A stretch of DNA of 64,000 nt from Citrobacter sp. R56 (GTDB taxonomy: Bacteria; Pseudomonadota; Gammaproteobacteria; Enterobacterales; Enterobacteriaceae): assembly GCF_016811995.1 (NCBI RefSeq), contig NZ_CP069159.1:620001-684000 (forward strand), read 5' to 3'. A program made the translations under genes and the position numbers. Every line of letters starts with the position of its first letter. Position 1 is the first letter of the stretch. The notes beneath the pieces are model-generated. The model made no database searches, was not told where the DNA came from, and was given only the letters and a program-made list of their open reading frames with translations. Shown in pieces: positions 28,293 through 39,516 of the stretch.

Positions 28293-28964
28293 TCAGCCAC
28301 CCATCGAGCGAGTTGTGGTGCCGCTGGCGCTACGCTGCATCGTGCTTTGCTTCGCAACAGATTCACCAAAACCACCGCGCGTCACGGTTGATGTGGTTGC
28401 CGGTTTAGGCGCCATCGCCGTCTTCGGTACGGTCATGGTGCGGCCTGGCTGTGCGGCACCGTAGTTCTTGCCGCCGGCATCGGTGTATTTACCGTAAGCA
28501 GGGCTGGCCGGGTTTTTCGAGCTAAACAGCGGTTGCTGCGCAAAGCCTGCGCCACCGCCCATCATGCGGCCCATCATGTAACCGGCCATCAACGGCATCC
28601 AGAAGCTGCCGCTGGATTGTTGCGCCTGTGCCTGATTCTCTGGTGCCACTCCTGCCTGGGCAGGCGTTTGCTGACACTGGCCTTCGCCAAATTCGGCGAT
28701 GCAATCTTCACGCGTGGCATATTTTGGCGCGGTACGTTCTGCTTCTTTCACGGCATTGTTGAATGCCGTTGTACATTCCGCGCTTTTACCTGGGTTAGCT
28801 GCAGAACAGTCGTCCGCATTTTGATAAAGCGAAACCGTTTCATCGGTTTGTTCACAGCCTGCCAGCATAAAGACAGCAGTGACCGCCAGTGCGACCGGCG
28901 TTAAATGGCGAGCGCTCCAGCTTTTGCGGAACGAGGCGTGATGTATGGATTTTGTCCGTTTCAT
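28293..28964 (-). CDS. ygiB: DUF1190 lipoprotein-like protein YgiB
   Basis: YgiB (223 residues) has a basic N-terminus ([16 protein letters not shown]), a hydrophobic segment ending in Leu-Ala-Gly-Cys, and a low-complexity tail rich in Gly, Ala, Thr and Ser ([18 protein letters not shown]). Four cysteines lie in the first half. The long positively charged lead before the lipobox-like Cys is odd for a lipoprotein but typical of this family. It is the gene after tolC, and ygiC follows directly. Confidence 0.93.
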   Translation of the reverse strand: MKRTKSIHHASFRKSWSARHLTPVALAVTAVFMLAGCEQTDETVSLYQNADDCSAANPGKSAECTTAFNNAVKEAERTAPKYATREDCIAEFGEGQCQQTPAQAGVAPENQAQAQQSSGSFWMPLMAGYMMGRMMGGGAGFAQQPLFSSKNPASPAYGKYTDAGGKNYGAAQPGRTMTVPKTAMAPKPATTSTVTRGGFGESVAKQSTMQRSASGTTTRSMGG

Positions 28965-29115
28965 TTTCGTCTTCCAGGACCCAGTAGTGAATATGGCAAA
29001 TAATGCTCAGGATAGAGGATGGCTGGTCGAAAATGAAGCGAGAAGAGGCGAGAATGCGGGGAAATCGCGGGATCTTTACGTTGTCTTACGTTCGACCAGC
29101 AAATTAGCGCCAGCT

Positions 29116-29167
29116 GGCGCTGCGCTTCCCGGACCTACGCGTTTGTAGGCCCGGTAAGCAGAGCGCC
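29116..29167 (-). repeat. Large hairpin after tolC (REP-like)
   Basis: Nested inverted segments (ggcgct ... agcgcc enclosing cttcccggacctac / gtaggcccggtaag) form a long GC-rich hairpin just past the tolC stop codon. It probably stabilises or partly terminates the tolC message before ygiB. Confidence 0.6.
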
Positions 29168-29180
29168 ATCGGCAATTTCA

Positions 29181-30653
29181 TCAGTTACGGAATGGGTTGT
29201 TGCCGTTGCTGCTGGTCGGTTGTACTGACGCAGGCTGCGTTTCCGGGGCAGCGTTGTCGGCTGGATAACCGTCAGCGCTGGCGTCCTGCTGTGCATTTTC
29301 CGGCGCCACGATATCTGGCGTAGTGGAAATCGGTTTGCCCAGCGTGTTGTTCAGAGCAACCAGGTCCTGTTCGTTCAGCGTACCGAGTGCAGCTTTGATG
29401 TTCAGCTGATTAATCAGGTAGTTATAGCGAGCGCTGGAAAGCTGTTGCTTCGCGTTGTACAGCGTAGTGGTGGCATCCAACACATCCACGATGGTACGCG
29501 TACCGACGGAATAACCGGCTTCCATGGCATCCAATGAACTTTGTGCAGAGATAACGGCTTGTTTATACGCGTTAATGCTGCTGATAGACGCATTGATGTT
29601 GTTGAAGGAGGAACGCACGGTCTGCACGACGCTGCGGTGTGCGCTTTCCAGTTGTTCACTCGCGCCAACAAAGTTGTACTGCGCTTGTTTCACCTGAGAA
29701 TTAACCTGTCCGCCCTGATACAACGGCAAAGAGAAGCTCAGGCCAATTTTGTTCTGGCCCTGGTTGTTGTCGTCATACTGAGACGTGTTGGTTTTCGACC
29801 CGCTATACGAGGTATCGGAGATCCCTGTTGATGCGTTTAAATCCAGCGTTGGCAAGTGACCGTCCTGCGCCAGACGGATTTGCTCACGCGCCAGATCCTG
29901 GGTCAGGCGGGCTTGCAACAGCGCCAGGTTACGGTTTTCTGCTTCTTTCAGCAGTGCATTCACGGCCTGCGGTTTGTTGGTTTTAAAACCATCAACATTC
30001 AGGGATGCCAGTTCCGGGTAGTAATTGCCGGTGACCTGGCGCAACGTTTCAACTGCATTATCGAGGTTGTTACGTGCGGTCACTTCGTCCGCTAACACGG
30101 TATCGTATTGTGAACGGGCGTTCTGAACGTCAGTGATCGCAACCAGACCCACGTTAAAACGTTGAGTGGTTTGATCCAACTGACGATAAATCGCCTGTTT
30201 CTGCGCTTCGGTAAAGGAGAGCGCGTCAATGGCGCTCAGCACATTGAAGTAGGCTGTTGCGGTGTTCAGGATCAGCGTTTGCTGGTCTGTCTGAAAGGTG
30301 ACGTCCTGAATACCGGCAGATTTTTCCTGCAATGTCAGCGCGCGCCATTTCGACATATCGAACAGGGTCTGAGTCAATTGCAAAGTGGCGCTGGTCGCGT
30401 TGGAGTCGATACCATTAGAGTCACGGTAACCGTTGCTATAGGTGTAATCGGCACCTAAACCCAGTTGCGGCAGTAAAGGACTACGCGCTTCGTTAATTTT
30501 TTCGAATGCAGCATCGCGATCGGCGGCGGATTTACGCAATTCCGGGTTGCTCAGGCGTGCTTGCTGATAAACTTGCATCAGGTTCTCTGCCTGGCTCAAA
30601 GTGCTGAACCCCGACAGGCTCAGGCCGATAAGGATGGGGAGCAATTTCTTCAT
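29181..30653 (-). CDS. tolC: Outer membrane channel TolC
   Basis: TolC is the trimeric outer-membrane exit duct for tripartite efflux pumps and type I secretion. The ATG at 30653 lies 6 nt after AAGGA; an ATG two codons earlier sits right against that site. The product has 490 residues with a signal peptide cleaved after SLSQA. Two structural repeats are visible, each with a long helical hairpin and beta strands (YTYSNGYRDSNG; DTSYSGSKTNT). The C-terminal tail beyond ~430 is polar and variable, as in the family. Upstream are a marbox and a -10. Confidence 0.98.
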   Translation of the reverse strand: MKKLLPILIGLSLSGFSTLSQAENLMQVYQQARLSNPELRKSAADRDAAFEKINEARSPLLPQLGLGADYTYSNGYRDSNGIDSNATSATLQLTQTLFDMSKWRALTLQEKSAGIQDVTFQTDQQTLILNTATAYFNVLSAIDALSFTEAQKQAIYRQLDQTTQRFNVGLVAITDVQNARSQYDTVLADEVTARNNLDNAVETLRQVTGNYYPELASLNVDGFKTNKPQAVNALLKEAENRNLALLQARLTQDLAREQIRLAQDGHLPTLDLNASTGISDTSYSGSKTNTSQYDDNNQGQNKIGLSFSLPLYQGGQVNSQVKQAQYNFVGASEQLESAHRSVVQTVRSSFNNINASISSINAYKQAVISAQSSLDAMEAGYSVGTRTIVDVLDATTTLYNAKQQLSSARYNYLINQLNIKAALGTLNEQDLVALNNTLGKPISTTPDIVAPENAQQDASADGYPADNAAPETQPASVQPTSSNGNNPFRN

Positions 30654-30711
30654 TTGCATTCCTTGTTGTGAAGCAGTATTTAGCGCTGATCAAATTGTAA
30701 AATAATTGATG

Positions 30712-30717
30712 ATTCTA
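30712..30717 (-). promoter_or_regulatory. -10 element of the marbox-dependent tolC promoter
   Basis: TAGAAT on the minus strand lies 20 bp downstream of the marbox, as expected for a MarA-activated tolC promoter. Confidence 0.55.
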
Positions 30718-30737
30718 GCAGAATCCGCCACTGCGAA

Positions 30738-30757
30738 AAGTTGGCGTTATGTGCCAT
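30738..30757 (-). promoter_or_regulatory. MarA/SoxS/Rob binding site (marbox) of tolC
   Basis: The minus strand reads ATGGCACATAACGCCAACTT, which fits the 20-bp marbox consensus AYNGCACNNWNNRYYAAAYN with a single mismatch. This is the place where E. coli tolC carries its marbox. Confidence 0.75.
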
Positions 30758-30858
30758 ACGGCGTTAATTTGCACCAATTTATCACAAGCCAGGTGAAACA
30801 GTATTCAAACGGCCTTGAAATTCACATTCTAATCACTATTGGTAACCAGGACAGAACA

Positions 30859-31491
30859 ATGAATAAACAAGACAGCTCGCCGATGACTTTCTCCAAAAAC
30901 GATGTAGAAATTATTGCACGAGAAACGCTTTATCGCGGTTTTTTTTCATTGGACCTTTATCGCTTTCGCCATCGTTTATTCAATGGAGAAATGAGTGGTG
31001 AGGTTCAGCGTGAAATTTTTGAGCGCGGGCACGCCGCAGTCTTGCTACCCTTTGACCCTGAGCGTGACGAAGTTGTGCTGGTGGAACAGATCCGTATCGC
31101 GGCGTATGACACGAGTGAGAGCCCGTGGTTGCTGGAGATGGTCGCCGGGATGATCGAAGAGGGCGAAACCGCAGAAGATGTCGCCCGCCGCGAGGCGATG
31201 GAAGAGGCTGGTCTTGACGTCAAACGGACGAAGACGGTGATGAGTTATCTGGCAAGCCCTGGCGGCACCAGTGAGCGCCTGTCAATTTTAGTGGGCGAAG
31301 TGGACGCCACGACCGCAAGCGGGATTCACGGTCTGGCGGATGAAAACGAAGATATTCGTGTTCATGTGGTAAGTCGGGAGCAGGCGTACCAGTGGGTGGA
31401 AGAGGGGAAAATCGACAACGCGGCGTCTGTCATCGCTTTGCAATGGCTGCAACTGCACTATCAAGAGTTAATAAACGAGTGGAAAAAATGA
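30859..31491 (+). CDS. nudF: ADP-ribose pyrophosphatase NudF
   Basis: NudF splits ADP-ribose to AMP and ribose-5-phosphate. The ATG at 30859, after CCAGGACAG, gives 210 residues; the longer frame back to 30706 runs through the tolC promoter region. The Nudix box GMIEEGE ... REAMEEAGL lies near residues 98-118. It starts a tight run nudF-yqiB-cpdA-yqiA-parE: nudF and yqiB overlap by 4 bp (ATGA). Confidence 0.96.
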   Translation: MNKQDSSPMTFSKNDVEIIARETLYRGFFSLDLYRFRHRLFNGEMSGEVQREIFERGHAAVLLPFDPERDEVVLVEQIRIAAYDTSESPWLLEMVAGMIEEGETAEDVARREAMEEAGLDVKRTKTVMSYLASPGGTSERLSILVGEVDATTASGIHGLADENEDIRVHVVSREQAYQWVEEGKIDNAASVIALQWLQLHYQELINEWKK

Positions 31492-31910
31492 AGCGTTACA
31501 CACCTGACTTTCCTGAGATGATGCGCCTGTGCGAAACCAACTTTTCGCAATTGCGCCGCCTGTTGCCGCGTAATGACGCACCCGGCGAAACAGTGAGCTA
31601 TCAGGTGGCAAACGCACAATATCGGTTAACGATTGTGGAATCGACCCGATACACTACCCTGGTGGCGATTGAGCAGACCGCGCCTGCCATCACCTACTGG
31701 AGCCTGCCGTCGCTGACGGTGCGCCTGTATCATGATGCGATGGTGGCTGAAGTGTGTTCAAGTCAGCAGATCTTTCGCTTCAAAGCGCGGTATGATTATC
31801 CAAATAAAAAGTTGCATCAACGCGACGAAAAGCATCAAATTAATCAGTTTTTAGCTGATTGGTTAAGGTACTGTTTAGCACATGGAGCGATGGCGATTCC
31901 GGTTTACTAG
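31488..31910 (+). CDS. yqiB: DUF1249 protein YqiB
   Basis: A 140-residue protein starting [16 protein letters not shown], the E. coli length. It belongs to DUF1249, whose function is unknown. No signal peptide or membrane segment is seen; Arg, Tyr and His are frequent. Its ATG overlaps the nudF stop by 4 bp, and cpdA begins 24 bp later, so it is translated from the nudF-cpdA message. Confidence 0.94.
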   Translation: MKRYTPDFPEMMRLCETNFSQLRRLLPRNDAPGETVSYQVANAQYRLTIVESTRYTTLVAIEQTAPAITYWSLPSLTVRLYHDAMVAEVCSSQQIFRFKARYDYPNKKLHQRDEKHQINQFLADWLRYCLAHGAMAIPVY

Positions 31911-31934
31911 CGTCGTGAAACCTAAGGACACCAT

Positions 31935-32762
31935 TTGGAAAGCCTGTTAACCCTTCCTTTGGCTGGTGAGGCCAGAGTCAGGATTTTACAAATTACAGAC
32001 ACTCACCTGTTTGCCGCAAAGCACGAAACACTACTGGGCGTGAATACCTGGGAAAGCTACCAGGCCGTACTGGATGCGATCCATGCGCAGCAGATCGCGT
32101 TCGATCTGATCGTGGCAACGGGCGATTTGGCTCAGGATCAAAGTTCTGCGGCCTATCAGCATTTTGCTGAAGGCATCGCAAGCTTTCGTGCGCCTTGCGT
32201 TTGGTTGCCTGGCAACCACGATTTTCAACCCGCGATGTACAGCGCGTTACAGGATGCGGGGATCTCCCCGGCCAAACGCGTCTGGATTGGCGAACAGTGG
32301 CAAATTTTGTTGCTGGACAGTCAGGTTTTTGGCGTTCCCCACGGCGAGTTAAGTGAGTTCCAGCTTGAATGGCTGGAGCGTAAACTTGCCGATGCGCCGG
32401 AGCGAAATACGCTGTTGCTTCTGCATCACCACCCGCTGCCTGCGGGATGTAGCTGGCTTGACCAGCACAGTCTGCGCAACGCCGCGGAACTGGACAACAT
32501 ACTGGTGAACTATCCTCGCGTTAAGTATTTGTTGTGCGGGCATATTCATCAGGAGCAGGATCTGGACTGGAACGGCCGTCGTCTGATGGCGACCCCGTCG
32601 ACATGCGTTCAGTTTAAGCCGCATTGCGCGAATTTCACGCTGGACACGATTGGTCCGGGCTGGCGTACGCTGGAGTTATTTGCCGACGGTACGCTGAAAA
32701 CGGAAGTCTGTCGTCTGCAGGGGACACAGTTCCGACCTGATACCGCTTCAGAAGGCTACTGA
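31935..32762 (+). CDS. cpdA: 3',5'-cyclic-AMP phosphodiesterase
   Basis: CpdA hydrolyses cAMP to AMP and so lowers CRP activity. The start is a TTG at 31935, after AAGGACACC, giving 275 residues as in E. coli. The calcineurin-like metallophosphoesterase motifs appear in order: ITDTHL (~21), GDLAQD (~63), GNHDF (~94), HHHPLP (~164) and GHIHQE (~203). yqiA starts on the last base of its stop codon. Confidence 0.96.
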   Translation: MESLLTLPLAGEARVRILQITDTHLFAAKHETLLGVNTWESYQAVLDAIHAQQIAFDLIVATGDLAQDQSSAAYQHFAEGIASFRAPCVWLPGNHDFQPAMYSALQDAGISPAKRVWIGEQWQILLLDSQVFGVPHGELSEFQLEWLERKLADAPERNTLLLLHHHPLPAGCSWLDQHSLRNAAELDNILVNYPRVKYLLCGHIHQEQDLDWNGRRLMATPSTCVQFKPHCANFTLDTIGPGWRTLELFADGTLKTEVCRLQGTQFRPDTASEGY

Positions 32763-33343
32763 TGTCTACGCTTCTTTATCTCCACGGATTTAATAGTTCT
32801 CCCCGCTCGGCAAAGGCTTGCCTGCTCAAAGGCTGGCTGGCGGAGCACCATCCTCATGTTGAGATGGTGGTGCCGCAATTACCGCCGTATCCTGCCGATG
32901 CGGCAGAGCTTCTGGAATCGATTGTGCTTGAACATGGCGGAGAATCGCTGGGCATCGTCGGTTCCTCGCTTGGCGGATATTACGCCACCTGGTTATCGCA
33001 ATGTTTCATGTTGCCAGCCGTGGTGGTGAACCCCGCAGTAAAACCCTTTGAACTGCTGGTCGACTACCTGGGTCAGAACGAGAACCCCTACACGGGGCAG
33101 CAATATGTGCTAGAGTCACGCCATATTTACGATCTTAAAGTCATGCAGATTGACCCGCTCGAAGCACCGGATTTGATTTGGCTGCTGCAACAAACGGGGG
33201 ATGAAGTGTTGGACTACCGCCAGGCGGTGGCGAATTACGCCTCCTGCCGTCAGACAGTGATTGAGGGCGGAAACCACGCATTCACAGGCTTCGAAGATTA
33301 TTTCAACCCGATTGTCGATTTCCTTGGACTGCACAGTTTTTGA
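32762..33343 (+). CDS. yqiA: Esterase YqiA (alpha/beta hydrolase)
   Basis: YqiA has esterase activity on short acyl p-nitrophenyl and CoA esters in E. coli. The 193 residues hold an oxyanion segment LHGFNSSP near the N-terminus, the nucleophile elbow GSSLGGYYA (Ser near 71), and a C-terminal GGNHAF with the catalytic histidine. Its ATG overlaps the cpdA stop by one base, and parE follows after 28 bp. Confidence 0.96.
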   Translation: MSTLLYLHGFNSSPRSAKACLLKGWLAEHHPHVEMVVPQLPPYPADAAELLESIVLEHGGESLGIVGSSLGGYYATWLSQCFMLPAVVVNPAVKPFELLVDYLGQNENPYTGQQYVLESRHIYDLKVMQIDPLEAPDLIWLLQQTGDEVLDYRQAVANYASCRQTVIEGGNHAFTGFEDYFNPIVDFLGLHSF

Positions 33344-33368
33344 CGATCAACTCGAATTGCTAATTTAA

Positions 33369-35264
<1,896 letters not shown>

Positions 35265-35293
35265 TTTTCGCGAAGGTGTATGGTTACTGAAAG

Positions 35294-35323
35294 CGGGGGG
35301 AAGACGATTCCCCCCGTTTTTTT
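35294..35323 (+). terminator. parE terminator
   Basis: A 9-bp stem (cggggggaa / ttccccccg) with a 5-nt loop is followed by seven T. The T-run overlaps the stop codon of the convergent nucleoside permease gene. Confidence 0.9.
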
Positions 35324-36554
35324 ACTGAGCAATCAGGAAAAACAGCCCGGTCAACGCGGCGCTCATCAGATTCGACAGCGTACCGGCGAGGATCACCTTA
35401 ACCCCCATTTTGGCGATAAAGCTTTTTTGTGCAGGTACAATTCCGCCCAGCACGCCGATTAGCGCCGCAGGGGCAGAGAGATTAGCGAACCCCGCCAGCG
35501 CCATAATGACAATAATTTGTGAATAGTCGGACAGGCTGGCTTTCAGCGGGATAAAGCTGGTGTACGCGACAAACTCATTGAGCACCAGCTTCTGCCCAAG
35601 CAGATTACCCACCTGCAGGATCTCAGACGAAGGCACGCCCAGTAGCCAGGCGACAGGAGCGAACAGGTAGCTGAAGATCAGCTGCAGGGTGACGTTCTCC
35701 ATGCCAAACAGGCCGAACGCCCAGCCAAGCAGCCCGTTAACCATGGCGATCAGCGCAATCAACGCCAGCAGCATCGCCCCTACATTGACCGCCAGCTTCA
35801 GTCCCTGGCTGGCCCCATTGGTGGCCGCTTCGACGATGTTAATCGGTTTTTCTTCTCCGGTAGCCATTGCGCCGGAAACGTCGGCAATATTCTCTGCTTC
35901 GGTCTCCGGGTAGAGGATCTTCGCCATCAGCAGCCCGCCAGGGGCGGACATAAACGACGCGGCCACCAGGTAGCGAATTTCAATTCCCATACTGGCGTAA
36001 CCGACCAGCACCGATCCGGCAATCGACGCCACGCCGCCGCACATCAGGGCGAACAGCTCAGAGCGGGTCATTTTCGGCGCATACGGTCGCATCAGCACAA
36101 ACACATCCGTGTTACCGGCAAAAATATTGGCTGTTGCCGCCATCGACTCCGCCGGGCTGGTTTTCAGCAGCTTATGGATACCGGTGCCGATTAGGCGGAT
36201 CACCCACTGCATAATGCCCAGGTAGTAGAGCACCGAGAACAGCGCTGACATAAAGATAATGATCGGCAGGACATGGAAGGCGAACAGAAAGCCCATTTTA
36301 AAGCGGCCCAGATCGCCAAACAGAAAATTGATCCCCTCGGAAGAGTAGGTGAGCACGCCAGACAGGCTGTTAGAAATCGCCAGCAGGATTTTTTCCCCGG
36401 CCGGGACATACAAAATAAACGCAGCCAGCCCGGCCTGAATGGCGAACGCACCGCCCACGGTTCGCAGATTAATCGCTCGTCGGTTGGTGGAAAAGAGCAG
36501 TGCGATTGTCAGCAGCACCACGATACCAAGACACAGAATGAGAATTTGCATCAT
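35322..36554 (-). CDS. CNT-family nucleoside permease (NupC/NupX-like)
   Basis: A 410-residue polytopic protein of the concentrative nucleoside transporter family, which couples nucleoside uptake to protons or sodium. About ten membrane segments are seen. Family motifs include ESMAATANIFAGNTDV near residue 137 and NEFVAY near 332; the GNTD stretch replaces the more usual GQTE-type sequence, suggesting a NupX/PsuT-like branch. Its start overlaps the nucleoside hydrolase stop by 4 bp (ATGA), with GGAG just before it; a second ATG follows directly. It is the last gene of the salvage cassette. In E. coli this site, between parE and ygiN, has no such gene. Confidence 0.9.
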   Translation of the reverse strand: MMQILILCLGIVVLLTIALLFSTNRRAINLRTVGGAFAIQAGLAAFILYVPAGEKILLAISNSLSGVLTYSSEGINFLFGDLGRFKMGFLFAFHVLPIIIFMSALFSVLYYLGIMQWVIRLIGTGIHKLLKTSPAESMAATANIFAGNTDVFVLMRPYAPKMTRSELFALMCGGVASIAGSVLVGYASMGIEIRYLVAASFMSAPGGLLMAKILYPETEAENIADVSGAMATGEEKPINIVEAATNGASQGLKLAVNVGAMLLALIALIAMVNGLLGWAFGLFGMENVTLQLIFSYLFAPVAWLLGVPSSEILQVGNLLGQKLVLNEFVAYTSFIPLKASLSDYSQIIVIMALAGFANLSAPAALIGVLGGIVPAQKSFIAKMGVKVILAGTLSNLMSAALTGLFFLIAQ

Positions 36555-37516
36555 CGCTCCTTGTCCGCGTCGATAATCTTGCGAAACAGATCTTTAAACA
36601 GATTGTCCCGCTCAATGAACTTCACCACCCGAATCAGATGACGGCGGTTGTCGAAGCTCCAGTTCAGGTTGTCATTAATCAGCGGCGCGGGCTGGTACTG
36701 GCAGGTGTACCAGCCTGTGTTCAGCACGAACCCGACGGTGGTGATGTCCCAGATAACCTTACGGGACGCGAAGCCAATCCACGGGCAGCGCGGGGCTATC
36801 TCCGCAAAATAGCGGCCAATCCGGCTAGTGTTGGCAAAATAAAACTGCATTTCCGGAACGGAGGTCGCCATGCAGTTCGCCACGCCGAAGCAGGGGACTT
36901 GCGTCAGCGCCACACCGCTGTCAAACAGCACGCGGCTGGCGGCGATATCCTGCATCAAATTGAATTCCTGATTATCCTTCCAGTCGTGACTATTGCCGCC
37001 GAGCCAAATCAGATGAATTTTTTCAATAATATCGGGGGCGAGCAGCAGCGCATTGGCAATATTGGTCGGCGCGCCGATGCTCAGAACCTGAAGCGTCTGC
37101 GTTGCCGAACGGGCACGGGAAATCAAATCCGCTACTGCGGGTGAACATTCCGGCATATCGCTGCCGGTCAGATAGCGCGTTGCGCCTTTGAAAATTTCAG
37201 GCAGAGCCTGACACGCCGGGAGCTTTTCAAAGACCCGGTGGATCTCTTCAAAGCTAAGCGTCATGCCCGTGGCGGGATCGTTGACGTCAGTGTGTGAATT
37301 GCCCTCGCCAAAAAAATGGTTAGTAAACGGGGCGGCGTAAACGGCCTGCAGATCGATGCGTTCCGGGTGAAGGTAAGCCCAGGCGATAGCAATCTGATCG
37401 TCGATTTCATTATAAGTATCGCTATCGATGACGACCGGGACGCGTCCACCCTCCGGAATTGACATCAGCGATATTCTTTTTTCCAGCGTTAACGCTGGCC
37501 ATTGTGCGGTTAACAT
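36551..37516 (-). CDS. Nucleoside hydrolase (DTDTxNExDD subfamily)
   Basis: A 321-residue inosine/uridine-preferring hydrolase-like enzyme that should split a nucleoside into base and ribose. The Ca2+ site appears as VVIDSDTYNEIDDQIA at residues 28-43, so the aspartate cluster is spaced D-x-D-x(5)-DD rather than the D-x-D-P-G-x-DD of RihA/B/C. A C-terminal WDITTVGF supplies the late aspartate. There is no signal peptide, so it acts in the cytoplasm. It lies 18 bp after the Tsx-like gene and overlaps the permease start. The preferred nucleoside cannot be read from sequence. Confidence 0.87.
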   Translation of the reverse strand: MLTAQWPALTLEKRISLMSIPEGGRVPVVIDSDTYNEIDDQIAIAWAYLHPERIDLQAVYAAPFTNHFFGEGNSHTDVNDPATGMTLSFEEIHRVFEKLPACQALPEIFKGATRYLTGSDMPECSPAVADLISRARSATQTLQVLSIGAPTNIANALLLAPDIIEKIHLIWLGGNSHDWKDNQEFNLMQDIAASRVLFDSGVALTQVPCFGVANCMATSVPEMQFYFANTSRIGRYFAEIAPRCPWIGFASRKVIWDITTVGFVLNTGWYTCQYQPAPLINDNLNWSFDNRRHLIRVVKFIERDNLFKDLFRKIIDADKER

Positions 37517-37534
37517 AGCAATTCATTCCATGGG

Positions 37535-38269
37535 TTAGAAATCATAAGCCAGGCGATAGATCAGAATATCTCCGTATCCGTCGGCGCCGAGTTTGTTATA
37601 GAAATAGCGGTACATAAAAGTGGTGGAGATATGATTGGTAATTTTCCACGTCAGATTAAGTCCGCCATTGAGACCTTCGCTGCCGTAGTTATTTGCAGAG
37701 TAGTCGTCATTACGATCCAGCTCAATTTCATTCCAGTTAGAGAATAAAAAATCCTGGTTAAATAGCTGGAAAGCATACCCGGCATTCCAGCCGATGGTAA
37801 AACCGTTGAGACCGTTAATATCATAAGCAGGGCCAAAGTTATTATGTGCAGTAATATATTGCCTGGCGATCCACGGTTTAAACCACCATCCATCACCTTT
37901 CAAATTTGTATAACCAAGACCTATAAATTGGTTCGTTTCTTTAAAGTCGGGACTTTGCGAGTTATAGACCTTGGTGAAAATGCTGGCTCCTGTGTCCCAT
38001 AAATAGGTATGAATCTCGCCATTGGCCGTTTGCCCCTGGCTCCCTTCTTCCTCTAATATGTTTTCAAAATCGTAAAAGCCATACATTTCCCCCCAATCAA
38101 AACCTATGCCACCTTCAATGCCGATCAATGCTTGTTCATATTCTAAATCTTTAACGCCAGCATCCCATGACTGATAATCAAAATGAATATTTCCCCAGCC
38201 ATATTTTTGTTCTGCTATGGCTGGTAGAGAAATTAATGCAATAATGAGTGCTGAAATTATTTTTTTCAT
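37535..38269 (-). CDS. Tsx-like nucleoside-specific outer membrane channel
   Basis: A 244-residue protein with a signal peptide (MKKIISALIIALISLPAIA) and a beta-barrel pattern of alternating aromatic and polar residues ending in Tyr-Asp-Phe, the usual outer-membrane assembly signal. WGNIHFDYQSWD at the mature N-terminus and the later FKPWIARQYI and WNEIELDRND stretches fit the Tsx/OmpK family of nucleoside channels. It is clearly more AT-rich than parE or ygiN. It lies 26 bp after the fused kinase-regulator and is followed by the nucleoside hydrolase. Confidence 0.85.
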   Translation of the reverse strand: MKKIISALIIALISLPAIAEQKYGWGNIHFDYQSWDAGVKDLEYEQALIGIEGGIGFDWGEMYGFYDFENILEEEGSQGQTANGEIHTYLWDTGASIFTKVYNSQSPDFKETNQFIGLGYTNLKGDGWWFKPWIARQYITAHNNFGPAYDINGLNGFTIGWNAGYAFQLFNQDFLFSNWNEIELDRNDDYSANNYGSEGLNGGLNLTWKITNHISTTFMYRYFYNKLGADGYGDILIYRLAYDF

Positions 38270-38295
38270 TCTTTATATTCCTTATACCGGGATGG

Positions 38296-39516
38296 TTAGG
38301 CGGAATGAGAGTTTGTGAGTGAATTAAGGCGTTTGATAACCACGTTATGTTCCGGCATATTGGATGCCCCCTGACGTTCAACGGCCAGAGAGGCAAAAGC
38401 GCCGGCATAAATCAGTGCGCTGGTGATGTTTGCTCCGCTGGCTAACTGTGCTGCCAGAGCGCCATTAAAAGCATCACCAGCACCTGCGGTATCGATATTC
38501 ACCGCCGGAAAGGCTGGAAATGAGCGATGTTGTAGGCCGTCAAAGAGCCAGCAACCTCTATTCCCTAATGTGATGATGACAAGTTGCGGTCCCGTGTGAT
38601 GAATTGCTTCTGCGGCGCGGCGAATGTCATCTTCTGTACGAACAGGCGAACCAACAATTGATTCAGCCTCTGTCAAATTTGGCGTGACAATGGTTGCCCA
38701 TGACAACAGGTTCCGCGCACTTTCACGCCATGGCGCTGGGTTCAGGATCGTAGTGATACCGCATGTATGAGCAAATTTGAGCGCCATTGCGGTAGCATCA
38801 GGGTTGTTTTCCATCTGGGTGAGAAAAACATCAGATTTACCGATAGCGTCATAACAAGTCATTACCTCGTCGGTGCTGAGCGTCTGGTTTGCGCCGGGAT
38901 TAATCACAATTGCATTATCTCCCGCATCTTCAGAAATCATGACGACAGCGCTGCCGGTTGGAATGGAGGGATGGCTAAACAGCGTGAGTGATTCAAGCCC
39001 TACGTTGTCCAGGAATTGTTGTGCTTTTGCCGCAAATTCATCTTCACCCACTTTTGCAGCAAAATGTGTATGTGCTCCGGCCATGCAAGCTGCGACGGCC
39101 TGGTTGCTCCCTTTTCCACCAGGAAGGCAGCAAGAACTTAGTGCACGTATGGTTTCTCCAGAATCCGGGAAATGTTGTAAGCGATAGACTAAATCGGTAT
39201 TGAATGATCCCAAAATAAATACACGTCCATTTTTTTTGGTACTGGCTTGCTTAAAACTAAACATGTTAATATCCATATTGGTATGTAAATAAAGTTTATT
39301 TTCTTCATACGGAAACGCATCGTTAATACTGCAAAGCACAGCGCCGCCATATTGAGGTTGTATCAACCCTGTGTGTTTCAAATCCTGAATGTCACGACGA
39401 ATTGTTCTTTCGGCTACGCATAATGTTTTTGCTAGCGTCGTAACTTTTACACTTTTATTTTTTTTGATTTCCGAAAGGATAAAGTCTTGACGCAGTTGCC
39501 TATAGCGATGGGCCAT
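38296..39516 (-). CDS. DeoR-type HTH fused to a PfkB/ribokinase-like kinase
   Basis: A 406-residue two-domain protein. Residues ~5-60 are a DeoR-type winged helix (VKVTTLAKTLCVAERTIRRD, then LIQPQYGGAVL). After a linker (~62-95) comes a ribokinase-family domain: GSFNTDLV near 103, PGGKGSNQA at 132-140, and NIDTAGAGDAFNGAL at 340-354 with the catalytic Asp at 348. GNRG and TPNLTEAE segments also fit PfkB kinases. The ATG follows GAGGA at 8 nt. It heads the cassette, so it probably both senses a sugar or nucleoside and phosphorylates the ribose released by the hydrolase. The parallel is E. coli yeiI, an HTH-kinase beside nupX and rihB. Confidence 0.88.
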   Translation of the reverse strand: MAHRYRQLRQDFILSEIKKNKSVKVTTLAKTLCVAERTIRRDIQDLKHTGLIQPQYGGAVLCSINDAFPYEENKLYLHTNMDINMFSFKQASTKKNGRVFILGSFNTDLVYRLQHFPDSGETIRALSSCCLPGGKGSNQAVAACMAGAHTHFAAKVGEDEFAAKAQQFLDNVGLESLTLFSHPSIPTGSAVVMISEDAGDNAIVINPGANQTLSTDEVMTCYDAIGKSDVFLTQMENNPDATAMALKFAHTCGITTILNPAPWRESARNLLSWATIVTPNLTEAESIVGSPVRTEDDIRRAAEAIHHTGPQLVIITLGNRGCWLFDGLQHRSFPAFPAVNIDTAGAGDAFNGALAAQLASGANITSALIYAGAFASLAVERQGASNMPEHNVVIKRLNSLTNSHSA

